In this document: piece by piece, positions 24,704 through 33,465 of the stretch | Numbering within the stretch: position 1 is the stretch's first letter | Layout of the letters: every line of letters begins with the position of its first letter | From: Embleya scabrispora DSM 41855 | GTDB taxonomy: Bacteria > Actinomycetota > Actinomycetes > Streptomycetales > Streptomycetaceae | DNA: 33,619 bases | Reading direction: 5' to 3' | Assembly (NCBI RefSeq): GCF_000372745.1 | Contig: NZ_KB889726.1 | Location: forward strand, 1 to 33,619 | Program-made: the position numbers and the translations under genes | Notes under the pieces: model-generated | Database searches by the model: none | The model's input: only the letters and a program-made list of their open reading frames with translations | What the model was told of the DNA's origin: nothing

Positions 24704-24859
24704 CCCCTCCCGAGGATCCACGAATCCTTGAGGCGACCGGCGTAGAGACCGTTCGGAGCGGCCACCTTGCGATCGCCGAACACCCTGCAACCCGGGCTCC
24801 ATGGACCCCTGACACCGGGCGCCGACACCGCAGGCGCTCGTCCGGACCCGGGAGACATC

Positions 24860-25024
24860 GTGACCGACACCACCCCCGCCAACCCCCACCCCGCCTGCGG
24901 GCGCGTTCACGCCCTGGCCATCCGCGCCGCCCGGATGACCGCGTCCCACGCAGTCCGCGGAATCGCCTCGGGAGCGGGAAGCACCGCCGGCGGATGGCTC
25001 ACGTGGTGGCTCGTCAACCGTTGA
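24860..25024 (+). CDS. 54-aa hypothetical protein with hydrophobic C-terminus
   Basis: GTG 24860 is preceded by GGGAGA six bases upstream. The protein has an arginine-containing amphipathic middle (RVHALAIRAARMTASHAVRG) and a small-residue/aromatic C-terminal stretch (ASGAGSTAGGWLTWWLVNR) that could insert in a membrane. No family is recognised. A GC-rich hairpin follows the stop. It lies between the LacI unit and an IS110 element. Confidence 0.45.
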   Translation: MTDTTPANPHPACGRVHALAIRAARMTASHAVRGIASGAGSTAGGWLTWWLVNR

Positions 25025-25028
25025 ACAG

Positions 25029-25046
25029 CCACCCCGTCGGGGCGGG
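25029..25046 (+). terminator. GC-rich hairpin after the 54-aa gene
   Basis: The sequence CCACCCCG-TC-GGGGCGGG folds into a short stem two to five bases after the stop at 25024, with one mismatch. Position right behind a stop favours a terminator. Confidence 0.35.
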
Positions 25047-25169
25047 AACCCTTCGACCCCACCCCGAACTTCACACCGAATCCCACTTCGCCGGACGATC
25101 CACCGGCCGACGTCGACCCGGTGTGGTGCAGGGTCCCGGGCTCGGGCAGCCAGCCGTCGTCACCGAACC

Positions 25170-25415
25170 TAATGGGACTCGTCGGGTCGTGAGAGAGACT
25201 GCGGCCCGTGGCCGCCGGCAGGTGAGCACTATCCGAACCGGAACCCTTGTGAGTTCTGGTGTGAGAGCGTGCCCCCGCTGGTCGGCCGGGAGGCCTGACT
25301 GCTGATGGGATGGCGTGCCCGCCCGTTGTCGGGCGTGAGCACTGGATCCATTAGGGCGCGAGCTGTGTCTTCCGCAGGCCGCACGCACGAGTTCGTCGAG
25401 AGGTTGGAGAAGCGG
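25170..25415 (+). ncRNA. IS110 5' non-coding region, expected bridge RNA locus
   Basis: IS110-group elements encode a structured bridge (seeker) RNA between the left end and the recombinase gene. Here about 250 non-coding bases precede the GTG at 25416. The 9-mer GATGGGATG occurs at 25304-25312 in this region and again at 26663-26671 just after the recombinase stop, where the right end should be. A match between the leader RNA and the element end is what a donor guide would give. The exact left end and fold were not computed. Confidence 0.4.
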
Positions 25416-26645
25416 GTGCTGTTCGTCGGCGACGACTGGGCCGAAGACCATCACGATGTCGAGGTCCAGGATGCGACGGGCCGCAGGCTCGCCACCGCCC
25501 GGCTGATGGAGGGTGTCGAGGGCGTCGCGAAGCTGCACGCCCTGCTCGCCCGGCACGGCGGGGAGGACCTGGAGCCGGAGGAGGTGGTGGTCGGGATCGA
25601 GACCGACCGGGGGCCGTGGGTGCAGTCCCTGCTCGCGGTCGGTTACCGGGTCTACGCGGTCAACCCGCGCCAGGCGGCGCGGTTCAAGGAGCGGTACGCG
25701 ACGTCCGGAGCGAAGAGTGACCGCGGTGACACCCACGCACTGGCCGACATGGTCCGCATCGACCGTGCCCAGCTGCGGCCGATCGCGGGCGACAGCGAGC
25801 AGGCCCAGGCCGTGAAAGTGGTCGCCCGCGCCCACCAGACGCTGATCTGGGAACGGACCCGCGCCTTCCAACGGCTGCGGACCACGCTGCGCGAGTACTT
25901 CCCCGGCGCCCTGGCCGCCTACGCGGGCCTGGAGCTGACCAGCACCGATGCTTTGGAACTCCTGGTCAAAGCGCCCACGCCCGAGACGGGGAGGAAGCTG
26001 ACGAAACAACAGACCACCGCAGTGCTGGCACGGCACCGCCGTCGCAACCGGGACCAGAAGACCGCCGCGATCCAGAAGGAGCTGCGCGAGCCCCAGCTCG
26101 ACGTCGCCGCCCCGGTGGCCGCCGCCTATGCCGCCGCGGCCACCGCACACGCCCGGCTGCTGCTCGCCCTGAACGAGCAGATAGACGCGCTGGAGATCGA
26201 GGTGAAGGCGCATTTTCTCGCGCACCCGGACGCTGAGATCTACCTGTCGATGCCCGGCATCGGCGAGATCGTCGGGGCCCGGGTGCTGGCCGAGTTCGGC
26301 GACGACCCCACACGCTACGCATCGGCGAAGGCTCGGAAGAACTACGCCGGCACCAGCCCGATCACCCGCGCCTCCGGCAAGGTCCACACCGTTCAGGCCC
26401 GCTACGTCCGCAACAACCGGCTCGCCGACGCGCTCCAACGTCAGGCGTTCTGCGCGCTGCAGAACTCGCCGGGTGCCCGCCGTTACTACGACAAGCAGCG
26501 AGCTCGCGATCTCGACTACAACCCAGCCCTGCGGCAGGTCGGCAACCGCCTCGTCGGCATCCTGCACGGCTGCCTCAAGACCCGCACCCACTACGACGAA
26601 GCCACCGCCTGGGCCCACCACGGCCAACTGCCAACAGCGGCCTGA
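25416..26645 (+). CDS. IS110-family transposase (DEDD recombinase)
   Basis: This 409-aa recombinase begins with a RuvC-like domain: VLFVGDDWAEDHHDVEV (Asp6), VVVGIETDRGPWV (Glu62), AKSDRGDTHALADMVR (Asp102, Asp105), giving the DEDD set. A coiled-coil-rich middle is followed by the Tnp_IS116/IS110/IS902 domain with LSMPGIGEIVGARVLAEFGD and KNYAGTSPITRASGK, where the catalytic serine of the family is expected. GTG 25416 has GGAGAAG upstream and gives the normal family length; the frame stays open to 25305 but that part belongs to the non-coding leader. No internal stop or frameshift, so the element may be active. It sits against the truncated helicase pseudogene. Confidence 0.88.
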   Translation: MLFVGDDWAEDHHDVEVQDATGRRLATARLMEGVEGVAKLHALLARHGGEDLEPEEVVVGIETDRGPWVQSLLAVGYRVYAVNPRQAARFKERYATSGAKSDRGDTHALADMVRIDRAQLRPIAGDSEQAQAVKVVARAHQTLIWERTRAFQRLRTTLREYFPGALAAYAGLELTSTDALELLVKAPTPETGRKLTKQQTTAVLARHRRRNRDQKTAAIQKELREPQLDVAAPVAAAYAAAATAHARLLLALNEQIDALEIEVKAHFLAHPDAEIYLSMPGIGEIVGARVLAEFGDDPTRYASAKARKNYAGTSPITRASGKVHTVQARYVRNNRLADALQRQAFCALQNSPGARRYYDKQRARDLDYNPALRQVGNRLVGILHGCLKTRTHYDEATAWAHHGQLPTAA

Positions 26646-26784
26646 ATTTGACACCCCAAAGCGATGGGATGTCTCACACCGTCCCCGCCCGGTTCGGGTT
26701 GTTCCACCGGGACCGGGGGTTCGTTAGCACGTGTGTCCGTCGGAACGGCGGGAACGGCGGGACGTCACTCGTTCGGGTGAACGG

Positions 26785-28419
26785 CCGGGCCGGATGTTCG
26801 CGGCCCCCGAGATCCGCGACGACGAACTCCGAGCCCTCCTCACCGGCCGCCGCCCCGCACCGAACCGCCCACGGCCGAGGGCATGCGCGTGGCCGCAGCC
26901 CAACTCGCCCTGATGCGCTGTCGCGAGATGCACGACATCACACGCGCACTGTCCTTCCACCGCTCGACCAACCACGCGGACACCTTCGCCGAGACCCTCG
27001 TCGACACCGCCCGTCGCATCCCCGGCGCCGATCACGCGCAGGGCCTGTGGGCCGCGAGCGTCCACCATCGCCAAACCCCCACCCAACGCAACGACACCCT
27101 CGACAGGTTCGCCCGCCACCCACTCGCCCCCACACCCCGCCGCACCGCACTCGCCGTCCTCGCCAACGTCCGCATCGCCGCCGAAGGCGTCGACATCCCC
27201 CTCGTCGACTCCGTACTCTTCGCCGACCCCAGGACCAGCACCATCGGAATCGTCCAGGCCGTCGGCCGCGCCCTACGCCTGCCCCCGGCCTCGACAAGTG
27301 CTCCACCCTTGTCGTCCCCGTCTTCTTCGGACCCGGAGAGCGCCCCGAGGACGCCACTCTCGGCACCCCCTACCACCTGCTGTGGCAGGTCATGATCGCC
27401 CTGCGCGCCTACGACGAACACCTCTTCCGGCGCGTCGACATCCGCCACGGCGCCATCCGACACCTACCCCCACACGCACCAGGGCCCCGAACACGTCGAC
27501 GAGATCGCCCGGGAATTGGACCTGCGCACCATGGACCCCCACCCCAACGTATGGCGTGGCGGCCTGAAGGCGGCCTGAAGGCGGCCGCACGCTACCGGCG
27601 TCGCCATGGCGACCTGGACGTCCCCGGCGACTACCGCGACCCCGAGGGCTTCGACCTCGGGCCGTGGATCGGCCACCAACGCTCCCTCGAGGCAGCCGGC
27701 AACCTCACCCCCGACCGCATCGCCGCCCTCATCCGGCACGGCATGCGCTGGACACACCCCACGACAGCACCGAGCACTTCCTCCATCTCGCCCGCGCCTA
27801 CGCCCGACAGCACGGCCACCTCGTACCTCCGACGACCGAAACCTTCCGCGGGCAAGCCCTCGGGTCCTGGCTGGCCGACCAACGCCGACTCGGCTGCGCC
27901 GGAGCACTGCCCGCGCCGCACCGACGGGCCCTCGCCGACATCGACCGCTACTGGAACCCGCCCTGGAACCACCAATGGCAACGCAGCTATGCCCACGCCC
28001 TCGCCGAATCCCGCCGTCGCGCCCTGACCGTCCCCCTGACCCGCGCCCAGGCGCGCGCCGATCCTCTGGCCCACTGGCTCGACCGGCAATTCGACGCCTT
28101 CCCCGGCCTCACCCGTGCACAACGCGACCTCCTGGGAGGACTTCCTCTCGACGGCCCCCTCGCGTTGGGCCTTCGCCGCCCTCGCAGCTCCCGGGAAGTG
28201 GCGTTCTGCCGCGGGCTGCGCGCCGCCCGCCAGTACCGCCGCCGACACCGGCACCTGCGCGTGCCCGACCACCATGTCGAGACGTTCCGGGGAGAGCGCG
28301 TCCACCTGGGGGCGTGGATCGCCGCACAACGCGACCGCCTGCCCGAACTGACCCCCGCCGAGATCGGAGCACTCGAAGCATTGGGCATGGAGCCGAGGCC
28401 CACCGCCACAGCCACTTGA
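26785..28419 (+). pseudogene. superfamily-2 helicase with helicase-associated (HA) repeats, multiply frameshifted, 5' truncated
   Basis: Joining frames gives the C-terminal half of a large helicase: FAAPEIRDDELRALLTGRR; GMRVAAAQLALMRCREM; ALSFHRSTNHADTF; then the motif V/VI region LANVRIAAEGVDIPLVDSVL and FADPRTSTIGIVQAVGRAL. Helicase-associated repeats follow (ARYRRRHGDLDVPGDY..LGPWIGHQRSL; ARAYARQHGHLVPP..LGSWLADQRRL; ARQYRRRHRHLRVPDHHV..LGAWIAAQRDRL), ending at 28419. Frame changes are needed near 26875, 27290, 27470, at the 11-bp tandem duplication 27561-27582, and near 27760. Walker A and B motifs would lie upstream and are missing; the fragment starts about 120 bp after the end of the IS110 gene. 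Helicases of this build are common in streptomycete accessory DNA. Confidence 0.85.
27561..27582 (+). repeat. 11-bp tandem duplication inside the helicase pseudogene
   Basis: GGCCTGAAGGC occurs twice without a gap. Removing one copy restores the frame across VWRGGLKAAARYRRRHGDLD, so the duplication is itself one of the inactivating mutations, probably replication slippage. Confidence 0.85.
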
Positions 28420-28599
28420 GCAGGGGTTGCTTGCCGACCGGCGATTCCGCGGGTCGACTGGTCGGCTCAGGGCTGGTGTCGTTCGGTCGATCCGTGCGCA
28501 GGGGCGGAAGTTCAGCCCATCGACGTCGGACTTCCTGGTCGAGGGGTTGGCCGCGCAGACTGTCGATTTTTGCGCGGCCTACCCGGTTCCGGGACGCAG

Positions 28600-28824
28600 A
28601 GACATGTCGCATACTTCTGCGATCCGCACTCACCCTGGCAGCGCGGATCCAACGAAAACACCAACGGCCTGCTACGGCAGTACTTCCCCAAGAGCACCGA
28701 CCTGTCCGTGCACAGCCCCGAAGACCTCGAACACGTCGCCCGGCAACTCAACGGCCGACCACGCAAAACGCTCGGCTGGAAAACCCCAGTCGAGCGCCTG
28801 CGTGATCTACTGACGACCACGTGA
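28600..28824 (+). pseudogene. IS30-family transposase, C-terminal fragment
   Basis: The frame [20 protein letters not shown] then [14 protein letters not shown] and [15 protein letters not shown] is the unmistakable C-terminus of IS30 transposases; it contains the last catalytic Glu (in SNENTNG) but not the first two Asp residues. It ends at a TGA at 28822. Upstream, 28420-28600 contains no IS30 sequence that I can follow. Confidence 0.85.
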
Positions 28825-28895
28825 GCCATCAGGTGTTGCGAGGACCCCGAGAATCCGCCACATGGTGTCCGGGGCTCCGGCGTTGATGGTCGGGT

Positions 28896-29207
28896 TCAGG
28901 CCGCGTTGGTCAGGACGGTGACCCTGCGTCCCGCCGGGACCGATGGAACCGCGCTTCCGTCGTTGTTGACGACGAGCGCGAAACCGTCGATGACGGCCCG
29001 GCGGGCGATTCCGTCGTCTACGGCGGCGACGCTGCCGCAGATCAGCACGGTGGTGTCGAGGTATTGGATCGGTCGAGCCATGCCGCGGATACCCCAGGGC
29101 TTGCCTGGGGTGCCGATCAAGTGGGCCCGGGTCGCCGAGGGAGTCCCCGTGGAGGTGACCCATTCATCGGCGTTGCGGGTCCGTCCCGTGACGTCATGGA
29201 CGCCCAC
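28896..29207 (-). CDS. unidentified open frame, perhaps the 3' end of a lost gene
   Basis: From GTG 29207 a 103-residue frame reads plausibly as protein (TRNADEWVTSTGTPSATRAH; LDTTVLICGSVAAVDDGIAR; VIDGFALVVNNDGSAVPSVP). It stays open further upstream into the 3' end of the exporter gene, with sensible residues to about 29290. There is no ribosome binding site at 29207. It may be the C-terminus of a secreted or repeat-containing protein. No family recognised. Confidence 0.3.
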   Translation of the reverse strand: MGVHDVTGRTRNADEWVTSTGTPSATRAHLIGTPGKPWGIRGMARPIQYLDTTVLICGSVAAVDDGIARRAVIDGFALVVNNDGSAVPSVPAGRRVTVLTNAA

Positions 29208-29233
29208 GGTGGTGTTGTTGTGGATGCCGGCAA

Positions 29234-30724
29234 CTACGTCGCCGTGCTTGTCGATTCGTCGTGCGGTTGTGATACGGGTGCCGACTGTGGGTTCGGTACC
29301 CGCTCTGGAGCGGGCCGGGGTGCGTGCTTGCGCACGACGGTGACCACGAGGATCAGCGCCACCACGAGGGCACCCGCTCCGAACTCGAAGGCGAGGTGGT
29401 AGCCGCCGACCAGTGAGGCGTCGACGCCGTGCCCGGCCCGGGACAGGCTTGCGGAATGGCCGGTGGCGATCGTCGCCAGCAGCGCCAGTCCGAGCGCGCC
29501 CGCGACCTGCTGGGAGACGTTGACGATGCCCGAGGCCAGACCCGCGTCCCGGGGTGGTACCTCGGCCATCGAGATCATCGTCAGCGGGGTGAAGGCGTTG
29601 CCGATGCCCAGGCCCATGCCGAGGAAGGCGAGGAACGGGAAGGGGAAGAACCCGGCGTGGGTACCTGCCAGTCGGAGCATGAGGATCCCGGCGGCGGCGA
29701 CGGCGAGGCCGACCGCCATGACCGGGACGGACCCGAAGCGGGCCACCAGCCGGCGGTTGACCCCCAGCGTCAGGATCGCCACGGTCACCGTGTAGGGCAG
29801 GAACGCCAGGCCGGTGTCCATGGCACCGTAGCCGAGGACCTTCTCCAGGTAGAGGGAGCCGAGGAAGAACATGCCGTACACGCCGGTGACCATCAGGACG
29901 CGGACCGCGCTGGAGAGAACCAGGCCGTGCAGCTTGAGGATGCGCAGCGGGAAGATCGGGTTGGGGTGGCGGTTCTCGACCGCCACGAAGGCGGTGAGCA
30001 GTACCAGCGCGAGGGCGAGGGGCGCGAGGGTGTGGAGCGAGCCCCAGCCGTGGGTCGAGGGTTCGACGAACCCGTACACCGCGGCGGCGAGCGCCACCGT
30101 GACGAGCAGGGAGCCGAGCCAGTCGATGCCCTCCGAGAAGCCGATGCCGCGGTCGTGGGGGATGAGCACCCGGCCGGCCATGCCGACGGCGAGGCCGATC
30201 GGGATGTTCACGAAGAAGATCCAGTGCCAGTTGAGCAGCTGGGTGAGCGCGCCGCCGAGCAGCAGGCCGAGCGAACCGCCGGCTACCGCGGCGAACACGT
30301 ACGCGCTCATCGCCCTGGCGCGCTCTTCGGGCTCGGGGAACTCGGTGACGATGATCGCCAGGATCACCGAGGCCTGCATCGCGGCGCCGACGCCCTGGAG
30401 GAAGCGGGCGCCGATCAGCAGGCCCGAGCCGTTTGCGATGCCGCAGAGCAGCGAGGCGACGGTGAACACGGTCAGCCCGGCGAGGAACACCCGCTTGCGC
30501 CCGGCGAGGTCGCCGAGGCGGCCGGCGAGCAGCAGGAAGCTGCCGAAGGCGACCAGGAAGGCGTTGACGACCCAGGTCAGGCTGCTCTGGCTGAAGTGCA
30601 GGTCGTGCTGGATCTGTGGGAGTGCGACATTGACGATGCTGGTGTCAACGGTGAGCATCAGCTGCGCGAAGCAGACCGTGATCAGCGCGAGCCATCGGCG
30701 CCGGTCGTCTGAAAGCTGTTGCAT
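29234..30724 (-). CDS. DHA2-type major facilitator drug exporter (14 TM)
   Basis: This 496-aa membrane protein is a drug:H+ antiporter of the EmrB/QacA type: LITVCFAQLMLTVDTSIVNV (motif D1 with the membrane Asp), the cytosolic loop GRLGDLAGRKRVF (motif A), and about 14 hydrophobic segments in total, ending with ALVVALILVVTVV and a hydrophilic tail. It exports toxic small molecules in exchange for protons. Start ATG 30724 is 120 bp inside the longest open frame; the additional N-terminus would cover the operator repeats and is rejected. It is divergent from a TetR regulator and shares its control region, the standard arrangement for a substrate-induced efflux pump. Confidence 0.93.
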   Translation of the reverse strand: MQQLSDDRRRWLALITVCFAQLMLTVDTSIVNVALPQIQHDLHFSQSSLTWVVNAFLVAFGSFLLLAGRLGDLAGRKRVFLAGLTVFTVASLLCGIANGSGLLIGARFLQGVGAAMQASVILAIIVTEFPEPEERARAMSAYVFAAVAGGSLGLLLGGALTQLLNWHWIFFVNIPIGLAVGMAGRVLIPHDRGIGFSEGIDWLGSLLVTVALAAAVYGFVEPSTHGWGSLHTLAPLALALVLLTAFVAVENRHPNPIFPLRILKLHGLVLSSAVRVLMVTGVYGMFFLGSLYLEKVLGYGAMDTGLAFLPYTVTVAILTLGVNRRLVARFGSVPVMAVGLAVAAAGILMLRLAGTHAGFFPFPFLAFLGMGLGIGNAFTPLTMISMAEVPPRDAGLASGIVNVSQQVAGALGLALLATIATGHSASLSRAGHGVDASLVGGYHLAFEFGAGALVVALILVVTVVRKHAPRPAPERVPNPQSAPVSQPHDESTSTAT

Positions 30725-30758
30725 TGATTTCCAAGGATTGAAGGACTGCGTGCTAGAT

Positions 30759-30817
30759 TGGAGGCGGCCTCCAGAACAAGTGGAGGGCTCCTCCGGAGCA
30801 TATGGAGGGGTCCTTCG
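30759..30817. promoter_or_regulatory. three operator-like repeats with 22-bp period
   Basis: TGGAGGCGGCCTCCA (30759-30773), TGGAGGGCTCCTCCG (30781-30795) and TGGAGGGGTCCTTCG (30803-30817) are three copies of a TGGAGG-n3-CCTCCA palindrome. The starts are exactly 22 bp apart, two helical turns, so bound dimers would line up on one face of the DNA. The first copy is a perfect palindrome; the others are progressively worse. They fill the gap between the exporter and tetR and are almost certainly TetR sites. Confidence 0.8.
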
Positions 30818-30846
30818 GATCGTCAAGTCGGAGTTGGATACCAACC

Positions 30847-31446
30847 ATGAGCAGCGAGATCACCGACCAGTTGGCCGTGGCGCGTCCTCGCCGCGCCGAC
30901 GCCCGCCGCAACTACCAGAAGCTCGTCGACGCAGCACGAGAGGCATTCGCGCAAGGCGGCGCCGACACGTCACTGGAAGAGATCGCACGCCGGGCCGGAG
31001 TTGGTATCGCAACCCTGTACCGCAACTTCCCCGAACGCGCTGCTCTGCTGGAAGCGGTCTACCTGGAAGAGGTAGAGATCCTCTGCGCCTCTTCCGCCGA
31101 TCTCTCTGAGCTCCCGGCCTGGGACGCGTTCGCCGAGTGGCTGCGGCGGCTGACCGCCTACCTGGTGAACAAGCAGGCATTGGCGCCTGAACTTTTGCGC
31201 ACGTTCGACCACGATGCACAGGTGTTCCAGCGCAGCCGCGTAGCGATCTTCGCTGTCGGCGAGCCTCTGCTCCATCGCGCACAAGAGGCGCAAGAGGTGC
31301 GCACCGATACTGATTTGGCGGAGGTAATGAAGTTCGCCGGCGGCATTGCAAAAATCCCGAATAGCGGAGCGGCCGAGATCGGTCACATCCTGGAGATGGC
31401 TCTCGACGGCCTGCGCTACAAGAAAGCCCGACCCTCGCCGCGATAG
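30847..31446 (+). CDS. TetR-family transcriptional repressor of the divergent exporter
   Basis: This 199-aa protein has the TetR DNA-binding domain at residues 15-60 (RNYQKLVDAAREAFAQGGAD; LEEIARRAGVGIATLYRNFP) and an all-helical ligand-binding C-terminal domain of the type found with drug exporters (LRRLTAYLVNKQALAPELLR). Start ATG 30847 is 30 bp after the last operator repeat. It probably represses the exporter and itself by binding the 22-bp-spaced repeats, and leaves the DNA when it binds an exported compound. Confidence 0.93.
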   Translation: MSSEITDQLAVARPRRADARRNYQKLVDAAREAFAQGGADTSLEEIARRAGVGIATLYRNFPERAALLEAVYLEEVEILCASSADLSELPAWDAFAEWLRRLTAYLVNKQALAPELLRTFDHDAQVFQRSRVAIFAVGEPLLHRAQEAQEVRTDTDLAEVMKFAGGIAKIPNSGAAEIGHILEMALDGLRYKKARPSPR

Positions 31447-31450
31447 GTGA

Positions 31451-31470
31451 CCGGCTCACCCGCGAGCCGG
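31451..31470 (+). terminator. short hairpin directly after tetR
   Basis: CCGGCTC, a 6-base loop, GAGCCGG, starting 5 bp after the tetR stop. Short stem without U tract; position supports a terminator. Confidence 0.4.
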
Positions 31471-32189
31471 CCGTCCTCGGCAACCCACCCTCGCCCGGGC
31501 CCCGCGCCGGCCTCACGCGTGCCGACCCGGCAACAGGTGCACCGCCCCGACGCGTCCCAAGTCCCCATCGTGCTGCGCCTGTTCCACCCCCTGTGGGACT
31601 CCACCTCGGACGCCGATCTGTTTCATGCGGACCACACATGCACGCGGGGGAACTTCCGTACCTGGGCGAAGATCACCTCCCACGCCTACACCGCCTGCTC
31701 CGTCCCGGCTGCTTTGAAAGATCTTGTCGGTTGATCTTGTGTTGGCCAGTGGATTTGCGGGATCTGGGATTTTGGATCTTGACTGCGTGGCCTGGGTTTT
31801 GCTGTCTTGTTCGGCTTTGTCTGGCCTGTGGCCTGTGGTTTTGCGGGATCCGGGACGGATGTTCGGTTCGGTTGGGAAAACCTGTGGGCGGAGGATGAGG
31901 TCACCTCGAGGGTGTTGATCTTGATGTGATGCGGTGATCACTGTGGTCGGTCCTTCTTGTGTCGGCTGGCGATTCGGTCGACCTCGGTCCAAGGGTCGTC
32001 GGGGCCGGTTCGGTCCATGGTGGATGGCTTGCCGTCGAGGGTGGTGATCTTCGGGCGGTACCCGGGCTTGTCGGGATTAGTGGTTGGGGGTTGCCGGCGT
32101 CGTGTGCTGCGTGGGCTCGGAGTTGCTTGTCGATGCCGGCTAACCTCACCAGGCCGGAGGTGCCGAGCCTGGACCGGCAGGGCACGGGC
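31471..32189. other. 719-bp non-coding stretch, partly low-GC, with a decayed minus-strand frame
   Basis: From 31690 to 31930 the plus strand is T/G-rich with repeated GGATCT, GGATCTTG and CCTGTGG words, unlike the flanking coding DNA. From about 32135 down to a stop at 31938 the minus strand reads LAGIDKQLRAHAAHDAGNPQ and, after a one-base shift, NPDKPGYRPKITTLDGKPST then MDRTGPDDPWTEVDRIASRH and KKDRPQ. This looks like the C-terminus of a lost protein, not identified. Nothing else is recognised. Confidence 0.4.
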
Positions 32190-33182
32190 ATGATGCGTAC
32201 TGTGTCGAACGAATCCTCAGGACCGCGCCGCCCGCCCATGCTGTGGGAACAACACTGCTGCCTGCCCTTGGAAAGGTGCGCGGATATCGGCGAACTGGCC
32301 CGCTACCGCAGGCCCGGGGGCAGCTTCGTTTCGGTGAACGTGGGCTATGTTCCCCACAGTGCCGATGACGTCGCCGGTCTTATCGCAAGCTGGCGGGAGC
32401 GGATCGCCACGGATGACCGTTTGCGGCCGGCCATGAGCGTCGACGACGTCGACGCAGCCGGGCGTGCCGGTGACGTGGCAGTGGCCTTCGACCTGGAGGA
32501 TTCCGGTCCGCTCGATGGACAGTTGGACCGAGTGGGCCACTTCTACGAACTCGGTGTCCGCACAATGCTTCCCAGCTACAACAATCGCAATATGGCCGGC
32601 GGCGGCTGCCTGGACGAAGTCGACGAGGGCCTCACCGCCTACGGCCGTGCGCTGATACGGGAGATGAACGCCGTCGGCATGGTGGCAGACGGCTCTCACT
32701 GCGGCGCCCGTACCGGGCTGGACATGTGCGAGGTCTCCGAGCAGCCGATGATCTACAGCCACTCCTGCATGCGCTCGGTGTGGGACCACCCCCGCAACAT
32801 CACCGACGAGCAGGCCAAGGAGTGCGCCGCCACGGGTGGGGTCGTCGGCATCACCGGTGTCGGGATCTTCCTCGGCCCCAACGACGCCACCATCGACGCG
32901 CTGGTACGGCACATCGACTACGCCGTCGACCTCGTCGGTCCGGAACACGTCGGCGTGTCGACCGACTACCCGTTCGACCACGAGGACTTCAACGCGATAC
33001 TCGAACGGAATCCGGAGCTGTTCCCCGACTGCTACACCCGCTGGGGGCCGATCAATTTCATGCCCCCGGAAGGCCTGCTGACCGTCGAAGACGCGCTTCT
33101 TGCCCGGGGATACCCCAACAGCGCCGTCGCCGCGATTCTGGGCGGCAACTTCCGCCGCGTCGCCGAGCTGGTGTGGCGGTAG
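32190..33182 (+). CDS. M19-family (membrane dipeptidase-like) metallohydrolase
   Basis: This 330-aa protein has the M19 renal-dipeptidase-type TIM barrel. Candidate metal ligands are His22 in EQHCCLPLE, Glu103 in AFDLEDSGPLDG, the histidines in VADGSHCGARTG and MIYSHSCMRSVWDHPRNI, and the Asp of VGVSTDYPFD. The C-terminus has the usual AILGGNFRRVAELVW. The first metal motif is normally His-x-Asp; here it is His-Cys-Cys, seen in a sub-branch with WDQHxCLPL. Family members hydrolyse dipeptides or related amides, with or without a zinc pair. ATG 32190 (or the adjacent 32193) is preferred; the frame is open upstream into decayed DNA. Neighbours give no pathway context. Confidence 0.85.
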   Translation: MMRTVSNESSGPRRPPMLWEQHCCLPLERCADIGELARYRRPGGSFVSVNVGYVPHSADDVAGLIASWRERIATDDRLRPAMSVDDVDAAGRAGDVAVAFDLEDSGPLDGQLDRVGHFYELGVRTMLPSYNNRNMAGGGCLDEVDEGLTAYGRALIREMNAVGMVADGSHCGARTGLDMCEVSEQPMIYSHSCMRSVWDHPRNITDEQAKECAATGGVVGITGVGIFLGPNDATIDALVRHIDYAVDLVGPEHVGVSTDYPFDHEDFNAILERNPELFPDCYTRWGPINFMPPEGLLTVEDALLARGYPNSAVAAILGGNFRRVAELVWR

Positions 33183-33301
33183 CTCGACCAGCAGCAGCCG
33201 GTGTCAGTTCTCATCGACATTTCCTGGCCCTGTGATCACCAAGTGCTGTCCAAACTCGGTGATAAGTGGTGTCGCCTGTCAGTTACGAAGCCAGTCGTCG
33301 T

Positions 33302-33331
33302 GGATCCGGATCCGGATGCGGATGCGGGTGC
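33302..33331 (+). repeat. short hexanucleotide repeat
   Basis: Five hexamers in tandem: GGATCC twice, GGATGC twice, GGGTGC once. It lies in the 283-bp gap before the GNAT gene, which otherwise shows only G-rich non-coding sequence. Confidence 0.6.
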
Positions 33332-33465
33332 GGGCTGCGGGCCGAGCGGGCGGCGGGCGGGTCGTTCCGGTGGTGGTCCGGGCGTGGTCGGGAAGCGGTT
33401 CGGCCCGGGCGTGTGTCCGCCGGAATCGGGGTGATGGGTGCGGTGTGGGTCGTTACGGTGGTGGG

